Notes under the pieces: model-generated
Databases searched by the model: none
Told to the model about the DNA's origin: nothing
What the model saw: only the letters and a program-made list of their open reading frames with translations
Position numbers and translations under genes: made by a program
Part shown: positions 1-10,129 of the stretch, piece after piece
Numbering within the stretch: position 1 is the stretch's first letter
Layout: each line of letters opens with the position of its first letter
Assembly (NCBI GenBank): GCA_938004075.1
Contig: CALKWP010000071.1
Span: 1 to 33,330 of the forward strand
Length of the DNA: 33,330 bases
Direction: 5' to 3'
Source of the DNA: an uncultured Methanomassiliicoccales archaeon
GTDB lineage: Archaea; Thermoplasmatota; Thermoplasmata; SG8-5

Positions 1-49
1 ACGATATGGTGATTCGTGACTGGAGTTCAGACGTGTGCTCTTCCGATCT
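1..49. other. Illumina TruSeq adapter left on the contig end
   Basis: Bases 16-49 match the TruSeq read-2 adapter (GTGACTGGAGTTCAG ... CTTCCGATCT) without a mismatch that I can see. Bases 1-15 fit the index and flanking primer. Translated in the frame of the first gene it gives the well-known contaminant peptide MTGVQTCALPI. Genomic sequence starts at base 50. Confidence 0.97.
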
Positions 50-2349
50 ATTACCAGACATCCATTGCCGAGTCTGCGATTAAAAAATCAACTCTGGTTG
101 TGCTTCCGACCGGCATGGGGAAGACTGTTATAGCAGCCATAGTGATTGCCGAAATGCTAAGGTCCAGAAAAGGGAAAGTCCTCTTCCTGGCTCCGACGAA
201 GCCGCTGGTGGAGCAGCATGCCAGGTTCATCAAGAAGCATATCATTTGCGAACCGCCAGCGATATTCACCGGCGAGATGCCCCCGGCCAAGAGAAAGAAG
301 CTGTGGGACGATAGCCAGGTGATTGCCGCAACGCCGCAGGTCATCTCCAATGACATTGTCTCCGGCCAGATTGACCTGAATGACGTTTCCCTGATAATCT
401 TTGATGAAGCGCACCGGGCCACTGGCGATTATGCTTATGTATTCATCGGGGAGAGGTTCAGGAAAGTGAAAAACGGCCATACGCTGGGAATGACGGCATC
501 TCCTGGCAACGACCCCCAGAAGATACTGGAGGTATGCGAGAACCTGAACATTCGCGGGGTGGAGATACGCCATGAATATGACCCGGACGTCGTGAGATAC
601 GTTCATGACATCTATCTGAAATGGATGGAGATGGATGTTCCCAAAGAGCTGATGGAGGTCATCCAACACCTTAAAAAAGCCTTGGAGGAGCAAGCAGCCA
701 AGCTCAGGAAGGATGGCTATCTGAAGAAGGGAAACTATGTCAGCACAAAGGACCTCCTCGCCACACAGAGAATGATTCAGGGGCAGCTGCAGGCATCCAA
801 CCAATCCAGCACCGCGTACTCTGCGGCAACCACAGTTGCCATTGCCATGAAAGTGAGCCATGCGATGGAACTCGCTGAGACGCAGGGCGTTTCCGCGCTA
901 AAATCGTATTTTGAAAGATTGACAAAGGAAGCAGTGTCGAGAGGCGCCAGCAGGGCCGCGAAGGAGACCATCGCATTGCCGAAGGTCCAGATGGCCATGA
1001 GAGCCGTCAACAAGCTGGATGCGGCCTCGGTAGAGACGCCGAAACTGCTGCGCGTGAAGAAACTGGTGGTTGCCCAGTTGAATCAGAAGCCGGATTCAAG
1101 AATAATCGTTTTCACCCATTACCGCGATACATCTGAACTTGTGGCCAGCGACCTGGCGAAGATTAGCATAATCAAGCCTGCGCGTTTCGTTGGCCAGGCA
1201 TCCCGGGGCGAGGACAAGGGGATGAACCAGAAGAAGCAAGTGGACATCATCCAGAGGTTCCAGGGCGGGGAGTTCAATGTTCTGGTGGCGACAAGCGTGG
1301 CCGAGGAAGGGCTCGACATTCCCGAGACGGACCTGGTTATTTTCTACGAGCCAGTGCCATCAGAGATACGAAGCATCCAGCGGCGTGGGAGAACAGGGAG
1401 ACACCGCACCGGGAAGGTCGTGATACTGATTTCCAAAGGCACGCGGGATGAAGCCTACTACTGGTCCTCGAAGCACAAGGAGAGCAGGATGCACAAGGAA
1501 CTGGAGAAGCTCAGGAAGGACCTTCAGAAGGACCTCGAAGTGGGCGGGCCCACAGCGCCAGCATTCGAGAATGCCGCTTCAAAGTCTTTGTCAGATGTCC
1601 TGAGGCATGATTCGGAATCCGAAGCGGCGGAGAAGAACCAGAAGACGCTGGGCGAGTTCGAGGGTGGCAAGAAGGAGGTATATGAGGCGAAGCCAGAACG
1701 GGTGAGGCTCATTGCCGACACAAGGGAATTCAAATCCTCTGTGGTTCGGCATCTGGCCGTGAAAGACATCATCGTCGAACCCAAGCAACTGGACATAGGC
1801 GATTATATTGTGTCCGAAAGAGTCGGGATAGAGAGGAAGGAAGTTGAGGATTTCATCTCTTCTGTTATGGACGGTCGCCTGTTCCAGCAGGTGAAAGCGC
1901 TCAAAAGGGCTTACCAGTCGCCTCTGATAATAATCGAGGGTCAGGATCTTTACACCAGGAGGTTATCGGCTGAAGCCGTGAGAGGCGCGCTTGCAGCCAT
2001 CACTGTGGATTTCGGCGTGCCGGTGTTCTTCACGACCGATGACAGGGATACTGCGGAATTCCTCATCGCGCTGGTCAAGAGGGAATCGGCAGAGGGCAGA
2101 AAGCCAGGCATACGCGGCGAGAAGGGCTCCATGCTGGTCCAGGAAAGGCAGCAGTTCATCCTTGAGGGATTGCCCAATGTCTCCGGAATAATGGCCCAGA
2201 GGCTCCTATCCCATTTCGGCAGCGTGAAAGCGGTAATGGAAGCCAGCGTTGACCAGTTGATGGAAGTCAAGGGCGTCGGCAAGATAATCGCCAGGGGAAT
2301 CCGCGAAACACTGGATGCGAAATATTACTCCACGGAGAAGGATGATTGA
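50..2349 (+). CDS. hef: Hef-type helicase-nuclease, 5' partial
   Basis: This is an archaeal XPF/FANCM-family protein that processes stalled replication forks and branched DNA. The N-terminal half is a superfamily 2 helicase. It has Walker A PTGMGKT, the DEAH box FDEAH, motif III TASPG, and the C-terminal helicase motifs VATSVAEEGLD and QRRGRTGR. After a charged linker comes an ERCC4 nuclease domain with the catalytic motif GDYIVSERVGIERK around base 1800. The protein ends in a tandem helix-hairpin-helix region (LPNVSG, VKGVGK). The domain order helicase, nuclease, HhH is that of Hef. The start codon lies off the contig, and the first 11 translated residues of the open frame are adapter. Only a short N-terminal piece, about 15-25 residues, is probably missing, because helicase motif I follows at once. 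The stop codon overlaps the start of taw2 by one base (TGATG), so the two genes are probably cotranscribed. Confidence 0.93.
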
Positions 2350-3383
2350 TGCTGGCTATCCGGGTCCCGAGCCGGAACGCGGAGGCCGCCAGGGCTCTGA
2401 TACAGGAAGCCAGTATTCTTGATAAGCATCACAGGATTGTGAATGACGACGGCTCCATTGAGATTCCTTTGCTGCGCGAACCGGATGAAGCCCTGATGGC
2501 CGAATTGAATGGCCTGGACGCGGTTCTTATAGATGACAGGGAATACGCATGGCGTGAGACATTCAAAGATGTTCATCGCGATATTCTGGCAATGATTGAG
2601 ATTCCCGAAAAGATGAAAGAGAAGCTGCCGAAGCGGTGGGAGCAGCTCGGCCATGTCCTGGTGCTGAAGATAGACGCGGAACTGGATGACTGGCTTGAGG
2701 AGATTGCGCGAACATATGCAAGGGCGCTGAAAGTTGATACGGTGCTCCGGGACACCGGCGGGGTGCAGGGCCGGTACAGGGAGCCGGTGATGGATGTGTT
2801 GCTGGGCCAGAACACCGAGACAATACATCTGGAGAACGGCATCAAGTATTGCCTGGATGCCGCCAGACTCATGTTCTCATCGGGAAATGTGGACGAGAGG
2901 ATACGCATGGCGAGTGTGTGCCAGCCCGGCGAAACGGTCGTGGACATGTTCGCCGGAATCGGGTATTTCACGCTCCCGATGGCTGTGCATTCGAAGCCGG
3001 CCAGGGTAATCGCGCGTGAAATAAATCCGATATCTCACAGGTACCTGAAGATGAACATCGCTTTGAACGGCGTCTCCAGAGTTGTGGAGCCAGTGCTGGG
3101 CGACTGTCTGGATGCGGAAGAGAATGTCGCAGACAGGGTTGTGATGGGATACGTGGGAACGACGCATGAGTTCCTGCCCAAGGCCATGCGGATACTCAGG
3201 GGAAAGGGCATCATCCATTACCATGAGACCTGCCCGGAAAGATTGATGCTGGAAAGGCCAGCTGAAAGGGTGAGGGGGGCAGCCAGGGATGCGGGGAAGG
3301 AGGCTGAGATACTCGGAATGAGGAAAATCAAGTCATATGCGCCAGGGGTGTGGCATGTGGTGGTGGACGCCAGAATATTCTAA
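2349..3383 (+). CDS. taw2: tRNA wybutosine-synthesizing protein 2 (Taw2/TYW2)
   Basis: This class I SAM-binding enzyme of the Trm5/TYW2 family has 344 residues. The family transfers the aminocarboxypropyl group of SAM to C7 of 4-demethylwyosine at position 37 of tRNA-Phe. The SAM-binding glycine loop is DMFAGIGYF. Where Trm5 has an NPPY-like motif this protein reads DRVVMGYV followed by EFLPKAM and IIHYHE, which is the pattern I know from Taw2 rather than the m1G37 methylase Trm5. The ATG at 2349 overlaps the hef stop codon; a TTG one codon earlier is a less likely start. The 3' end overlaps the stop of the convergent gene by four bases. Trm5 is the main alternative identity. Confidence 0.85.
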   Translation: MLAIRVPSRNAEAARALIQEASILDKHHRIVNDDGSIEIPLLREPDEALMAELNGLDAVLIDDREYAWRETFKDVHRDILAMIEIPEKMKEKLPKRWEQLGHVLVLKIDAELDDWLEEIARTYARALKVDTVLRDTGGVQGRYREPVMDVLLGQNTETIHLENGIKYCLDAARLMFSSGNVDERIRMASVCQPGETVVDMFAGIGYFTLPMAVHSKPARVIAREINPISHRYLKMNIALNGVSRVVEPVLGDCLDAEENVADRVVMGYVGTTHEFLPKAMRILRGKGIIHYHETCPERLMLERPAERVRGAARDAGKEAEILGMRKIKSYAPGVWHVVVDARIF

Positions 3384-4024
3384 TTCTTCGTGGCCATCAT
3401 CACAATCGATTCCCTCGGATATATCTGCCCCTCGTGCCGAACCTTTCTCTCCATGAGCTGGAAGTGGCGGACTGACAAGCCCGCCTTCCTGACCAGGGAA
3501 TCAAGATCCTGGCCCAGGTAAAATCTCCACACCAGGCCGTCGTCCCGCAGGAATGTTCTCGGGAATATCTCGGTTCCCTTCCCGAACCGCATGTCGCCAG
3601 GAGAGAAAACTTCAATGAGGACGGTGCCGCCGGGAGCCAGCACCCTATTTATCTCGGCGAGCATCAGCGCATCGTCTCCGGGTATCGCGTGAGTCAGGAC
3701 ATGCCTGGAGAATACCGCGGAGTATGAATCATCCTTGAAAGGCAGCATCCGGGCATCGGCAGCCAGGCAATTTAGCCCTTTCATGGCCAATGTTTTGAAT
3801 GATGTGATAGCGATATCCGCGCACACCAGGTTGCCGCATTTCGGCAGGATTGCCGCGGCAGTGTTGCCGTCTCCGGAGCCGAGTTCCAGGACATTTCCAG
3901 AAAGGTCCAGAAATTCAGAATAACCGGTCAGGTCGAAGCCGCCCCTCCACTGGGTGCCCTTCCTGGCATATGAGGTGTTCCAGGCCAACGGATATCGGAC
4001 CGGGTCAATTGAATTATCTATCAT
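3380..4024 (-). CDS. Class I SAM-dependent methyltransferase (Methyltransf_11 type)
   Basis: The 214-residue protein carries a canonical SAM-binding motif, VLELGSGDGNTA, near residue 46. An acidic residue at the end of strand 2 (VCADI) and motif IV/post-motif regions (FSRHVLTH, VLAPGGTVLIEVF) follow. These are typical of small-molecule methyltransferases related to UbiE/Methyltransf_11. The substrate cannot be told from sequence. The gene is convergent to taw2 with a four-base overlap of the two stop codons. The start is the ATG at 4024, preceded by an A/T-rich stretch and GGGGA about 11 bases upstream. Confidence 0.85.
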   Translation of the reverse strand: MIDNSIDPVRYPLAWNTSYARKGTQWRGGFDLTGYSEFLDLSGNVLELGSGDGNTAAAILPKCGNLVCADIAITSFKTLAMKGLNCLAADARMLPFKDDSYSAVFSRHVLTHAIPGDDALMLAEINRVLAPGGTVLIEVFSPGDMRFGKGTEIFPRTFLRDDGLVWRFYLGQDLDSLVRKAGLSVRHFQLMERKVRHEGQIYPRESIVMMATKN

Positions 4025-4045
4025 AAAATATAATTCCCCATGAAT

Positions 4046-4252
4046 TTAATCTAGCCATTCGCCATCCTCGACCCATTCCTGATAGTTGCGGACCCCGGAC
4101 AGGGCCAGCAGCAGGATGAACAGGACGGCCAGCAGGTTTGTTCCCAGGCTCCAGTCCCCGCGGATTGCCAGCAAGGCAAGACAGACAGACCAGGCGATTG
4201 CCGATGCAAGGCTCACAATCCTTCCTTTGGGATTGACTATTATCAAGGTCAT
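4046..4252 (-). CDS. Small membrane protein, two predicted transmembrane helices
   Basis: A 68-residue protein with two hydrophobic helices, roughly residues 12-28 and 36-52, and an acidic tail. I do not recognise a family. The open frame extends further upstream, but the ATG at 4252 is the better start. It overlaps the stop of the upstream methyltransferase as ATGA, and GGAGGC lies just upstream of it. Translational coupling suggests the two proteins are made together. The longer reading is Arg/His/Gly-rich and lies over the methyltransferase gene, as a shadow frame would. Confidence 0.6.
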   Translation of the reverse strand: MTLIIVNPKGRIVSLASAIAWSVCLALLAIRGDWSLGTNLLAVLFILLLALSGVRNYQEWVEDGEWLD

Positions 4253-4986
4253 TCGGATGCCTCCTTCTCCAGCACCATGCAGTAAACCCCGCCCTGGCCG
4301 TTGATGTGCTTTCGGACCTGCCAGCCAGTGCCTTTCAGGATTCCTTCCAGTTCCGGCTTGGAGACCATCAGATAATCGAACCACGGCGTGCAGTATTTCA
4401 GATACCTGGCGCGTATGCGGACCTGCCCGGACATGCGCCCGCGCTTCCGGTTCCATTCCTGGTATTCAAGGTGATAAGGCGCGTCGGTCTGGTAGATATC
4501 CATTGTCTCGGCGATGATTATTGCGCCTGAACTGGTCATGCCATGGAAACGCTTGAGAAGCCATTTCGCCCGCTTCGGGTTGGCGAAGAGCCCGAAGTTA
4601 TTCCCCATCATTGTTATGGTGTCGAAGGTGCCCAGATTCCTGGAAATCTGGGTGATGTCCATGAGTTTCATCTTTTTGAGGCCGCGCTCCCTGCAGCATT
4701 TCAGGGCCATTGGAGAATTGTCAATGCCCAGAACGTCCAGGCCCAGGCTCTGAAGATAGAGAGAATGGCGGCCGCCACCGCAGCCGATGTCGAGAACCCG
4801 GCCCCACGCATGGCGCATTGCCCGCTTCTGATGCTGCGGCCAGTCCTTGAATTCCGATAGATAGGACTTTGGGCCCTGGGAGACATCGATGTAACCGTCC
4901 TCCCTCTCGATTACCTCGTCAACCTCATCGCCATGATAGGCATCGTAAATGCCATGGCCGAACGCGTCCTGGCTGTCTTTCAGCAT
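4249..4986 (-). CDS. Class I SAM-dependent methyltransferase
   Basis: The 245-residue protein has the SAM-binding motif VLDIGCGGGRHS, a strand-2 acidic residue in LGIDNSP, and a motif IV-like segment, ITMMGNNFG. The N-terminal block (FGHGIYDAY ... IEREDGYID) is a recurrent opening in this methyltransferase family. The frame stays open to an ATG at 5031. I prefer the ATG at 4986 because GAGG lies six bases upstream, and because the stretch between the two ATGs contains a TATA-like box (5016-5029) at a suitable distance. The substrate is unknown. It is the first gene of a two-gene unit with the small membrane protein downstream. Confidence 0.82.
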   Translation of the reverse strand: MLKDSQDAFGHGIYDAYHGDEVDEVIEREDGYIDVSQGPKSYLSEFKDWPQHQKRAMRHAWGRVLDIGCGGGRHSLYLQSLGLDVLGIDNSPMALKCCRERGLKKMKLMDITQISRNLGTFDTITMMGNNFGLFANPKRAKWLLKRFHGMTSSGAIIIAETMDIYQTDAPYHLEYQEWNRKRGRMSGQVRIRARYLKYCTPWFDYLMVSKPELEGILKGTGWQVRKHINGQGGVYCMVLEKEASE

Positions 4987-5015
4987 TCTGTGCCTCAGGA
5001 ATGGAAATGTTTGGC

Positions 5016-5029
5016 GATTATAAAAAATC
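5016..5029 (-). promoter_or_regulatory. Probable TATA box for the methyltransferase at 4986
   Basis: On the minus strand this reads GATTTTTTATAATC, an archaeal TATA-like element about 30-40 bases upstream of the ATG at 4986. It lies inside the longer reading frame, which argues for the shorter start. Confidence 0.45.
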
Positions 5030-5044
5030 ATCTGAAAAGGATTT

Positions 5045-5287
5045 CTACTCGCCTAGAAGTTTAGCGATTTCCTTCCTGGTGCCGCATCTGCAGAAGTGGC
5101 TTCCGCCAAAAGGGAACGCGAATGAGCAATCCCCGGGCTCTTCCTCCAGACACTCAAGAAGTGATTCAATGCCCATTGATCTGGCCTTGCATAACTCCTC
5201 AGGCCTTGCACTGTGGCATCTACAACCGACCGGGCAGGGAGATGTCTTCATAATTGCTTTGAGTTTCCTGAGCCTTTCTTCGTCCAT
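5045..5287 (-). CDS. Cysteine-rich 80-residue protein
   Basis: I do not recognise a family. The protein has eight cysteines: a CPVGCRCH cluster near residue 18, single cysteines around 33, 47 and 54, and CRC near residue 67. This spacing could bind zinc or an iron-sulfur cluster. There is no signal peptide or membrane segment, and the N-terminus is a charged helix. The ATG at 5287 is supported by a TATA-like 12-mer at -31 to -20, identical in sequence and distance to the one upstream of thiC, which suggests a leaderless transcript. Confidence 0.65.
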   Translation of the reverse strand: MDEERLRKLKAIMKTSPCPVGCRCHSARPEELCKARSMGIESLLECLEEEPGDCSFAFPFGGSHFCRCGTRKEIAKLLGE

Positions 5288-5306
5288 GTTAACAGAATAG
5301 AAAGAG

Positions 5307-5318
5307 GCATGATAAAAA
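5307..5318 (-). promoter_or_regulatory. TATA-like promoter element, leaderless type
   Basis: On the minus strand this reads TTTTTATCATGC, at -31 to -20 from the ATG at 5287. The same 12-mer occurs at the same distance from thiC (12529-12540). Confidence 0.55.
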
Positions 5319-5347
5319 GGTGTTGCCGAAAATACCGGAAATTCAAA

Positions 5348-8300
5348 TCAGCATTCCCATACGGTCCCTTTGAACAGCCAGACGTCAGGCGTCGCGTCCC
5401 CAGTGCCAAACAGCGGGTCCGCAATTTTGGCTGGCATCTTCTCAACATACACCCCGAAATTGATTCTCCACCGCCCCATCTCACGGCCGGCCAGGGCTGC
5501 GAGGGCCGGTATATTGGCTTCAATGCGGCCTATCATCTTTATCGATTCCGGCTCCTTGCCGGACTGGGATGCGCCCTTCACCATTTTCGGCATCTGGACC
5601 TGGCAGTAGAAATCAAGGCGGATGAAAAGGTGCTCTGGTATCTCCGGGGCAAGTTGGGGATACCGGCCTGGCTGGGTGGGCTTGCCTATGTTCGACAGGT
5701 AAGCGGCAACAGAGCCGATGACCCATCTCAGTATGGCTGCAAGTGTATCCCCGCCCTCTATGACGAAGCTGAGGACTATTCCAGTACCTCCCGTGCCTGA
5801 AGCATCGGTGAGCATGATGTCCAGGAACATCGATGTTTCAACAACAGACCTGGCAATAACCTTCAGCACGTCATCGATGAACCGCTGGATGAACTGCTTG
5901 ACCAGTTTAACAATGAAATCAAGGGAAAGGGCCAATTCATCCTTCAAGTCCTGCCAGGTGCTGTTCCATGCGCCTTTCAGGAGATTCCAGACAAGTGACT
6001 TGAAACTTATATTGATGGCAGCGTTCTCAGAGCCGATTGTCCCATTGCCGAAGGTCCATTTCCCGACCATGGAGAGGTTGGCGCCGTTCGGCGAGCGCTG
6101 CCAGGTCATCTGGCTGCCGGCCGGGCCGATGAAATTCCCTTCAACGTTGCTGCTGTCTGCTTCGGACATCACTGGCGAAGAATCCAGTTTCTTGCCTTGC
6201 GAATCAAGCAGTTCCAGCGTCACAGATTCCTGCGGCAGGGTTTCATTGAAATAATGGACCATGAAATAACCGCCAGGGTCCAGGAAATAGGTGGAATTGA
6301 AGGTCCTGTTGAATTCCGAGTGGGTGCTGGAGCCCAACGTCCAGTTGTCCATGCTTACTTCAGCGTCCGTGGGGTTGTAAATCTCGACCCACTGGTTGCC
6401 TGCAGTCTCACCCCTGGGATTCAATTCGACCTCGTTGATGACCGGGTGGTCCGCTTCAATGCCGCGCAGGGTGTAGAGTATCTCCAGGCCGGCATTCACT
6501 GTTGCCTTCATGCCTGGAATCGGCACCGGGATGTTGGACAGAGCGGTTTTCAGGCCGGGAATGTCATGGAGCGAGTACATTACGGAGTGATATTGCTGCA
6601 TCACCACGGGGGCGTTAATGTTCAGACCTACCCCGTTGCCCTGTCCGCGGCACTCCACTATGTGCTCCTGAATTACCATGAAAGGGTCGATGTTTATGTC
6701 CAGAAGGAAGCCATCCAATTCAATTTGGCTCCAGAGCAGAAGGTCATAATTCACGTCAACTGCTTCGGCAACCTCGTCCGATAATGCGATGAAATCAAGG
6801 CCGAGCAACATGCCGGCGCCGAAAAGCGAGCCGACAGTCTCCACAGAAACCAGCTTGCCGCCTTTTCCGGAACTTGCATTCTCAATCTCGCTCTTTGAGC
6901 CGAAGCTGACCAGGAAATCGAAGCCGAACATGTCGAACCTGAATTCTATCTTATCCGGCAACAGGTCGATGATCCAGTCCATGATTGAATCGAACACTCG
7001 CTCCGCAACATCCCTGAGAAAATTCTGGACCTCCTCCACCAGGGAGCCGATTATCTCGGTCACGATGTTCATTATCTTGGAGGCATAGCTCAGAAGCGTT
7101 CCGATTATATCCGAGAAGAAATCAACCACAAGCATGATCTGGTCGATTATCCAATCAATCGGGCCGGCAATGGTACCCCAGACCCAGTCGAAGAATGATC
7201 CGACAATGTCAAGGAGCTTCTTCGCATCGCCAGCAAGGGAAGCCGTGTCGGTATAATTCACCCCTGCAAGGTCCCAGCCCGAGTATGCGAGGACAGGTAT
7301 GCTCAAATCAATTTCAACCGTTCTCTGCATGGTTGCCGGCAGGTGCGCGCCTTCAGAAATGTATGGCAGAGATCTGCTTGACACGGCGAGTAAGAATTCG
7401 CCGCGAATCGTAACATTCCATCGGTTCTCGAAAGGGCGCTCGTTGATGCTTGTGACATCTGTGAAATGAACACCGCTGGGCGCCGATATGTTGACGCCCA
7501 GCGTTCCAGATGGGAAATCGGCGCCATAATCCAATGAACGATGGGCTACCCTCAATGCACCTTCCGGCTGAGTTACCGCGAATGTCTCTTCCCAGATATT
7601 GCCTGCATTCCTGGCGCGGGAATAGTCATTCTCATAAATTTCGAACGGAATGGTTCTGGATTCGTTTGAATACATCATTTCCGGCGAATAATGTGTGTTG
7701 GACACCTCCCCGCTCCAGATGATTCCATCCAGTACCCGAATCACCATATCCGACGCCATGCCAACAAATGATGACGGGTCATCACCCATGAACCGGCTCA
7801 GGATTGAATCTGAAGATGTTTGAACGGCCCCTTCCAGTGCTTTGATGTACAGGCCGTTGTCCGGGCTGCCGAAATAATGCCATGCGGATTCAGCTTCCCT
7901 CAACCTGGCGAATGCCGCTTCCGAGTGGGGGGCCATGTCTGCGTTTAGCGTGCCAATGTTCTGCTCCATCAGTATTCTGGCATAAACTGCTTTATTCGGA
8001 GTTTCGGTGCTGTTGTAAGGGATCGGGTCATCCGAGAACCCCCTGGAATGCCCGATGTCATTGTAGATAGAGTAAGCTGCCGTGTGCTGCAGTGCCGGTG
8101 AAACAACCACGGAGGAATTGAGCAGCATGGTTCTCGAAAGGGATTCGGTGGCGCTCTCGAGGCATGAATTTCTGTTGACAATGACGTCATAATTTTCCGA
8201 TATGAACTTCATCAGCGAAATGGTGAGCTGGGCGTGCTTGCTGGTGAGAACAGATAGCATGGAAGCGACCGCACCAGGATTTGACTGCAGATGCCTGGTT

Positions 8301-10129
8301 GCATCCTCCATCACCGAGTCCACCATCAGCCTGACGTTCTCGAGGGCTGATACCTGGTCATTGGGATCAATCGCATATTCCCCGTTCGCGTATTCAGACA
8401 ATGAAATAGAATCCTGACCTATGAAGTTTGTAATCAGCCTGGCCATTTCAGCCGTGACGTTCTTCACGGCGTCCCTTATGGAATCGTAAATCACGTCCTC
8501 CTGGGCGGCATATTGTTCATTGTAGAAATCAGCCCACAATGCCGCAATATCGGAAGATGTCCTGAGCAGGCTGGCAGGAATGAAATCCGCAAGATAGCCC
8601 AGAGGATACGGCGAGGATGCGCTCGTCAGCGTGGTGGCCGATACTGTCGATGAGCGAAGGTCAGCATCATACCTGGTTCCAATTATGATGCTGTCCGTAT
8701 CCAGAATCGGACTTGATTTTTCCCCCATCAATTGGCTGCAATTTCCCGAGTAAATGTATTGGGAATTGATTGGCTGATACACACCCAGGACAGCAAGGTC
8801 GGTGCGAGAGTGCGAACCCGTTGAGATGGTTATACCTGGCACGGCGATTGCCCCGGGCGGCCAGTTGGTTTCAAGCTTCGCAATCCATCCCGTCACCTGC
8901 TGGGATTCCTCCCTGGCCTCGCCGTCATCCGATAATAGAAATGTACTGAGTGTCTTCTTGGCATCTTCAATAACCTTGCCCAATGACTGGATGGACTTGT
9001 AGACATCGTTGGCTATGTCCATGATGCCAAAATAATCAAGATACTTGAGTATGAACTGGTCAGCGATTGCGTTGAATGCCTGGGCCAGAATGATGTCCAC
9101 GGGTATCTCCCGGTCCCCGATGCCAATGTAAATGGCGACTATATCTGAAGCGTCAAGGCTGCCATTGTTCATGTAGCGCTTCAACAGGGAAGCAATGTCA
9201 TGGCCGCTTGCGCCCAGGCCCATATTTTCAAGGGATGGAATGATACCTGCATCATAGCCCCTGAATATGCGTGAGGTTTCCAGCAGAACCGCAAGATTCA
9301 CAGCAAGTCGGACATCGTTCATGCTGATGATATCCGATATCTCGCCAGGCGCGGAATCCAGGCCCGAGCCATATCCTTCCAGCACCCTGAACTGGGCAAG
9401 AGTCGTCAGAATGTATTTCACGACGCGGGCAATCCCCATGGCGCTGTTGCTGCCCGCATTATCCAGCGACGTCATTTTTGAGTTCATCAGCGGAAAAGGC
9501 GTTTGTATGTCGCGCTGGAAGGCAATTGGCCTCTCCATGGCTGCGCCGGAGCGAACATTGGTTATGGTGCAATTGCCGCCGCCGACCACCACATACCTGG
9601 CAAGAGCGGTCGTCTCATTCAGTTCCCCCATGGTTGCTGTGTCCATTGTGTTGATGGTTCCGTTGAATTCCTCCCCGGACCCATCTTTGAGAGTTATGTT
9701 TTTCTCAGTGGTTTTGTTGCTGGGAATTATGTCCTGGATGTTCTGCTCTTCCAGAAAGACCGCGGAAACAAAATCCCTTATCTCCACTCGGTACGGGTCA
9801 ATGAAGAATGGAAATGTGCTCTCAAGATATGCGGAGTAATTATCGCTGTAACAGGAATCCAGCATCGTTTCATTGCAGAACAGTTGTGTGGAGGCAAGAA
9901 CCGCTTTCGACGCGATGTAATACCCTTCCATGGCCATTCTCTCTTCCAGCTGATGCATTACCTGGTCCTGCCTGGTGATTTCAAGGCCCGCCATCCTCAA
10001 CCCGGCCTGCTGGCGCTGCACGCCGCCGATGTAGGTCATGCTGAACGCCGACATCATCAGTATCAGAACCGCCACCATGGCGAAGGGCACTCTGGCGCCC
10101 TCGTCCTGTGGAAAATGCCTTTTTCCCAT
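5348..10129 (-). CDS. Giant pilin-like surface protein with lamin-tail domain
   Basis: The 1593-residue protein has one N-terminal hydrophobic helix, about residues 14-33, after a short basic/acidic leader containing DEGARVPFAM. This resembles archaeal type IV pilin-like N-termini. Most of the chain is predicted extracellular and has many N-x-S/T sequons. Around residues 980-1070 there is a long run of amphipathic, Trp- and Ile-rich helices. Around 1228-1360 sits a lamin-tail domain (INEVELNP, WVEIYNPTD, LDPGGYFMV). A second helical block and a small C-terminal domain follow. Related giant proteins accompany pilin-like genes in other euryarchaea. The ATG at 10129 is chosen because it overlaps the upstream stop as ATGA. 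Role inferred: surface or adhesion structure; no enzymatic motif seen. Confidence 0.75.
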   Translation of the reverse strand: MGKRHFPQDEGARVPFAMVAVLILMMSAFSMTYIGGVQRQQAGLRMAGLEITRQDQVMHQLEERMAMEGYYIASKAVLASTQLFCNETMLDSCYSDNYSAYLESTFPFFIDPYRVEIRDFVSAVFLEEQNIQDIIPSNKTTEKNITLKDGSGEEFNGTINTMDTATMGELNETTALARYVVVGGGNCTITNVRSGAAMERPIAFQRDIQTPFPLMNSKMTSLDNAGSNSAMGIARVVKYILTTLAQFRVLEGYGSGLDSAPGEISDIISMNDVRLAVNLAVLLETSRIFRGYDAGIIPSLENMGLGASGHDIASLLKRYMNNGSLDASDIVAIYIGIGDREIPVDIILAQAFNAIADQFILKYLDYFGIMDIANDVYKSIQSLGKVIEDAKKTLSTFLLSDDGEAREESQQVTGWIAKLETNWPPGAIAVPGITISTGSHSRTDLAVLGVYQPINSQYIYSGNCSQLMGEKSSPILDTDSIIIGTRYDADLRSSTVSATTLTSASSPYPLGYLADFIPASLLRTSSDIAALWADFYNEQYAAQEDVIYDSIRDAVKNVTAEMARLITNFIGQDSISLSEYANGEYAIDPNDQVSALENVRLMVDSVMEDATRHLQSNPGAVASMLSVLTSKHAQLTISLMKFISENYDVIVNRNSCLESATESLSRTMLLNSSVVVSPALQHTAAYSIYNDIGHSRGFSDDPIPYNSTETPNKAVYARILMEQNIGTLNADMAPHSEAAFARLREAESAWHYFGSPDNGLYIKALEGAVQTSSDSILSRFMGDDPSSFVGMASDMVIRVLDGIIWSGEVSNTHYSPEMMYSNESRTIPFEIYENDYSRARNAGNIWEETFAVTQPEGALRVAHRSLDYGADFPSGTLGVNISAPSGVHFTDVTSINERPFENRWNVTIRGEFLLAVSSRSLPYISEGAHLPATMQRTVEIDLSIPVLAYSGWDLAGVNYTDTASLAGDAKKLLDIVGSFFDWVWGTIAGPIDWIIDQIMLVVDFFSDIIGTLLSYASKIMNIVTEIIGSLVEEVQNFLRDVAERVFDSIMDWIIDLLPDKIEFRFDMFGFDFLVSFGSKSEIENASSGKGGKLVSVETVGSLFGAGMLLGLDFIALSDEVAEAVDVNYDLLLWSQIELDGFLLDINIDPFMVIQEHIVECRGQGNGVGLNINAPVVMQQYHSVMYSLHDIPGLKTALSNIPVPIPGMKATVNAGLEILYTLRGIEADHPVINEVELNPRGETAGNQWVEIYNPTDAEVSMDNWTLGSSTHSEFNRTFNSTYFLDPGGYFMVHYFNETLPQESVTLELLDSQGKKLDSSPVMSEADSSNVEGNFIGPAGSQMTWQRSPNGANLSMVGKWTFGNGTIGSENAAINISFKSLVWNLLKGAWNSTWQDLKDELALSLDFIVKLVKQFIQRFIDDVLKVIARSVVETSMFLDIMLTDASGTGGTGIVLSFVIEGGDTLAAILRWVIGSVAAYLSNIGKPTQPGRYPQLAPEIPEHLFIRLDFYCQVQMPKMVKGASQSGKEPESIKMIGRIEANIPALAALAGREMGRWRINFGVYVEKMPAKIADPLFGTGDATPDVWLFKGTVWEC

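Noticed and set aside
2349..3383. Trm5 (tRNA m1G37 methyltransferase) for the gene after hef
   Set aside because: The NPPY-like motif of Trm5 is replaced by DRVVMGYV and followed by IIHYHE, which fits Taw2 better.
4253..4456. N-terminal 68 residues of the long reading of the small membrane protein
   Set aside because: The piece is Arg/His/Gly-rich and fully overlaps the methyltransferase gene in another frame, as a GC-driven shadow does.
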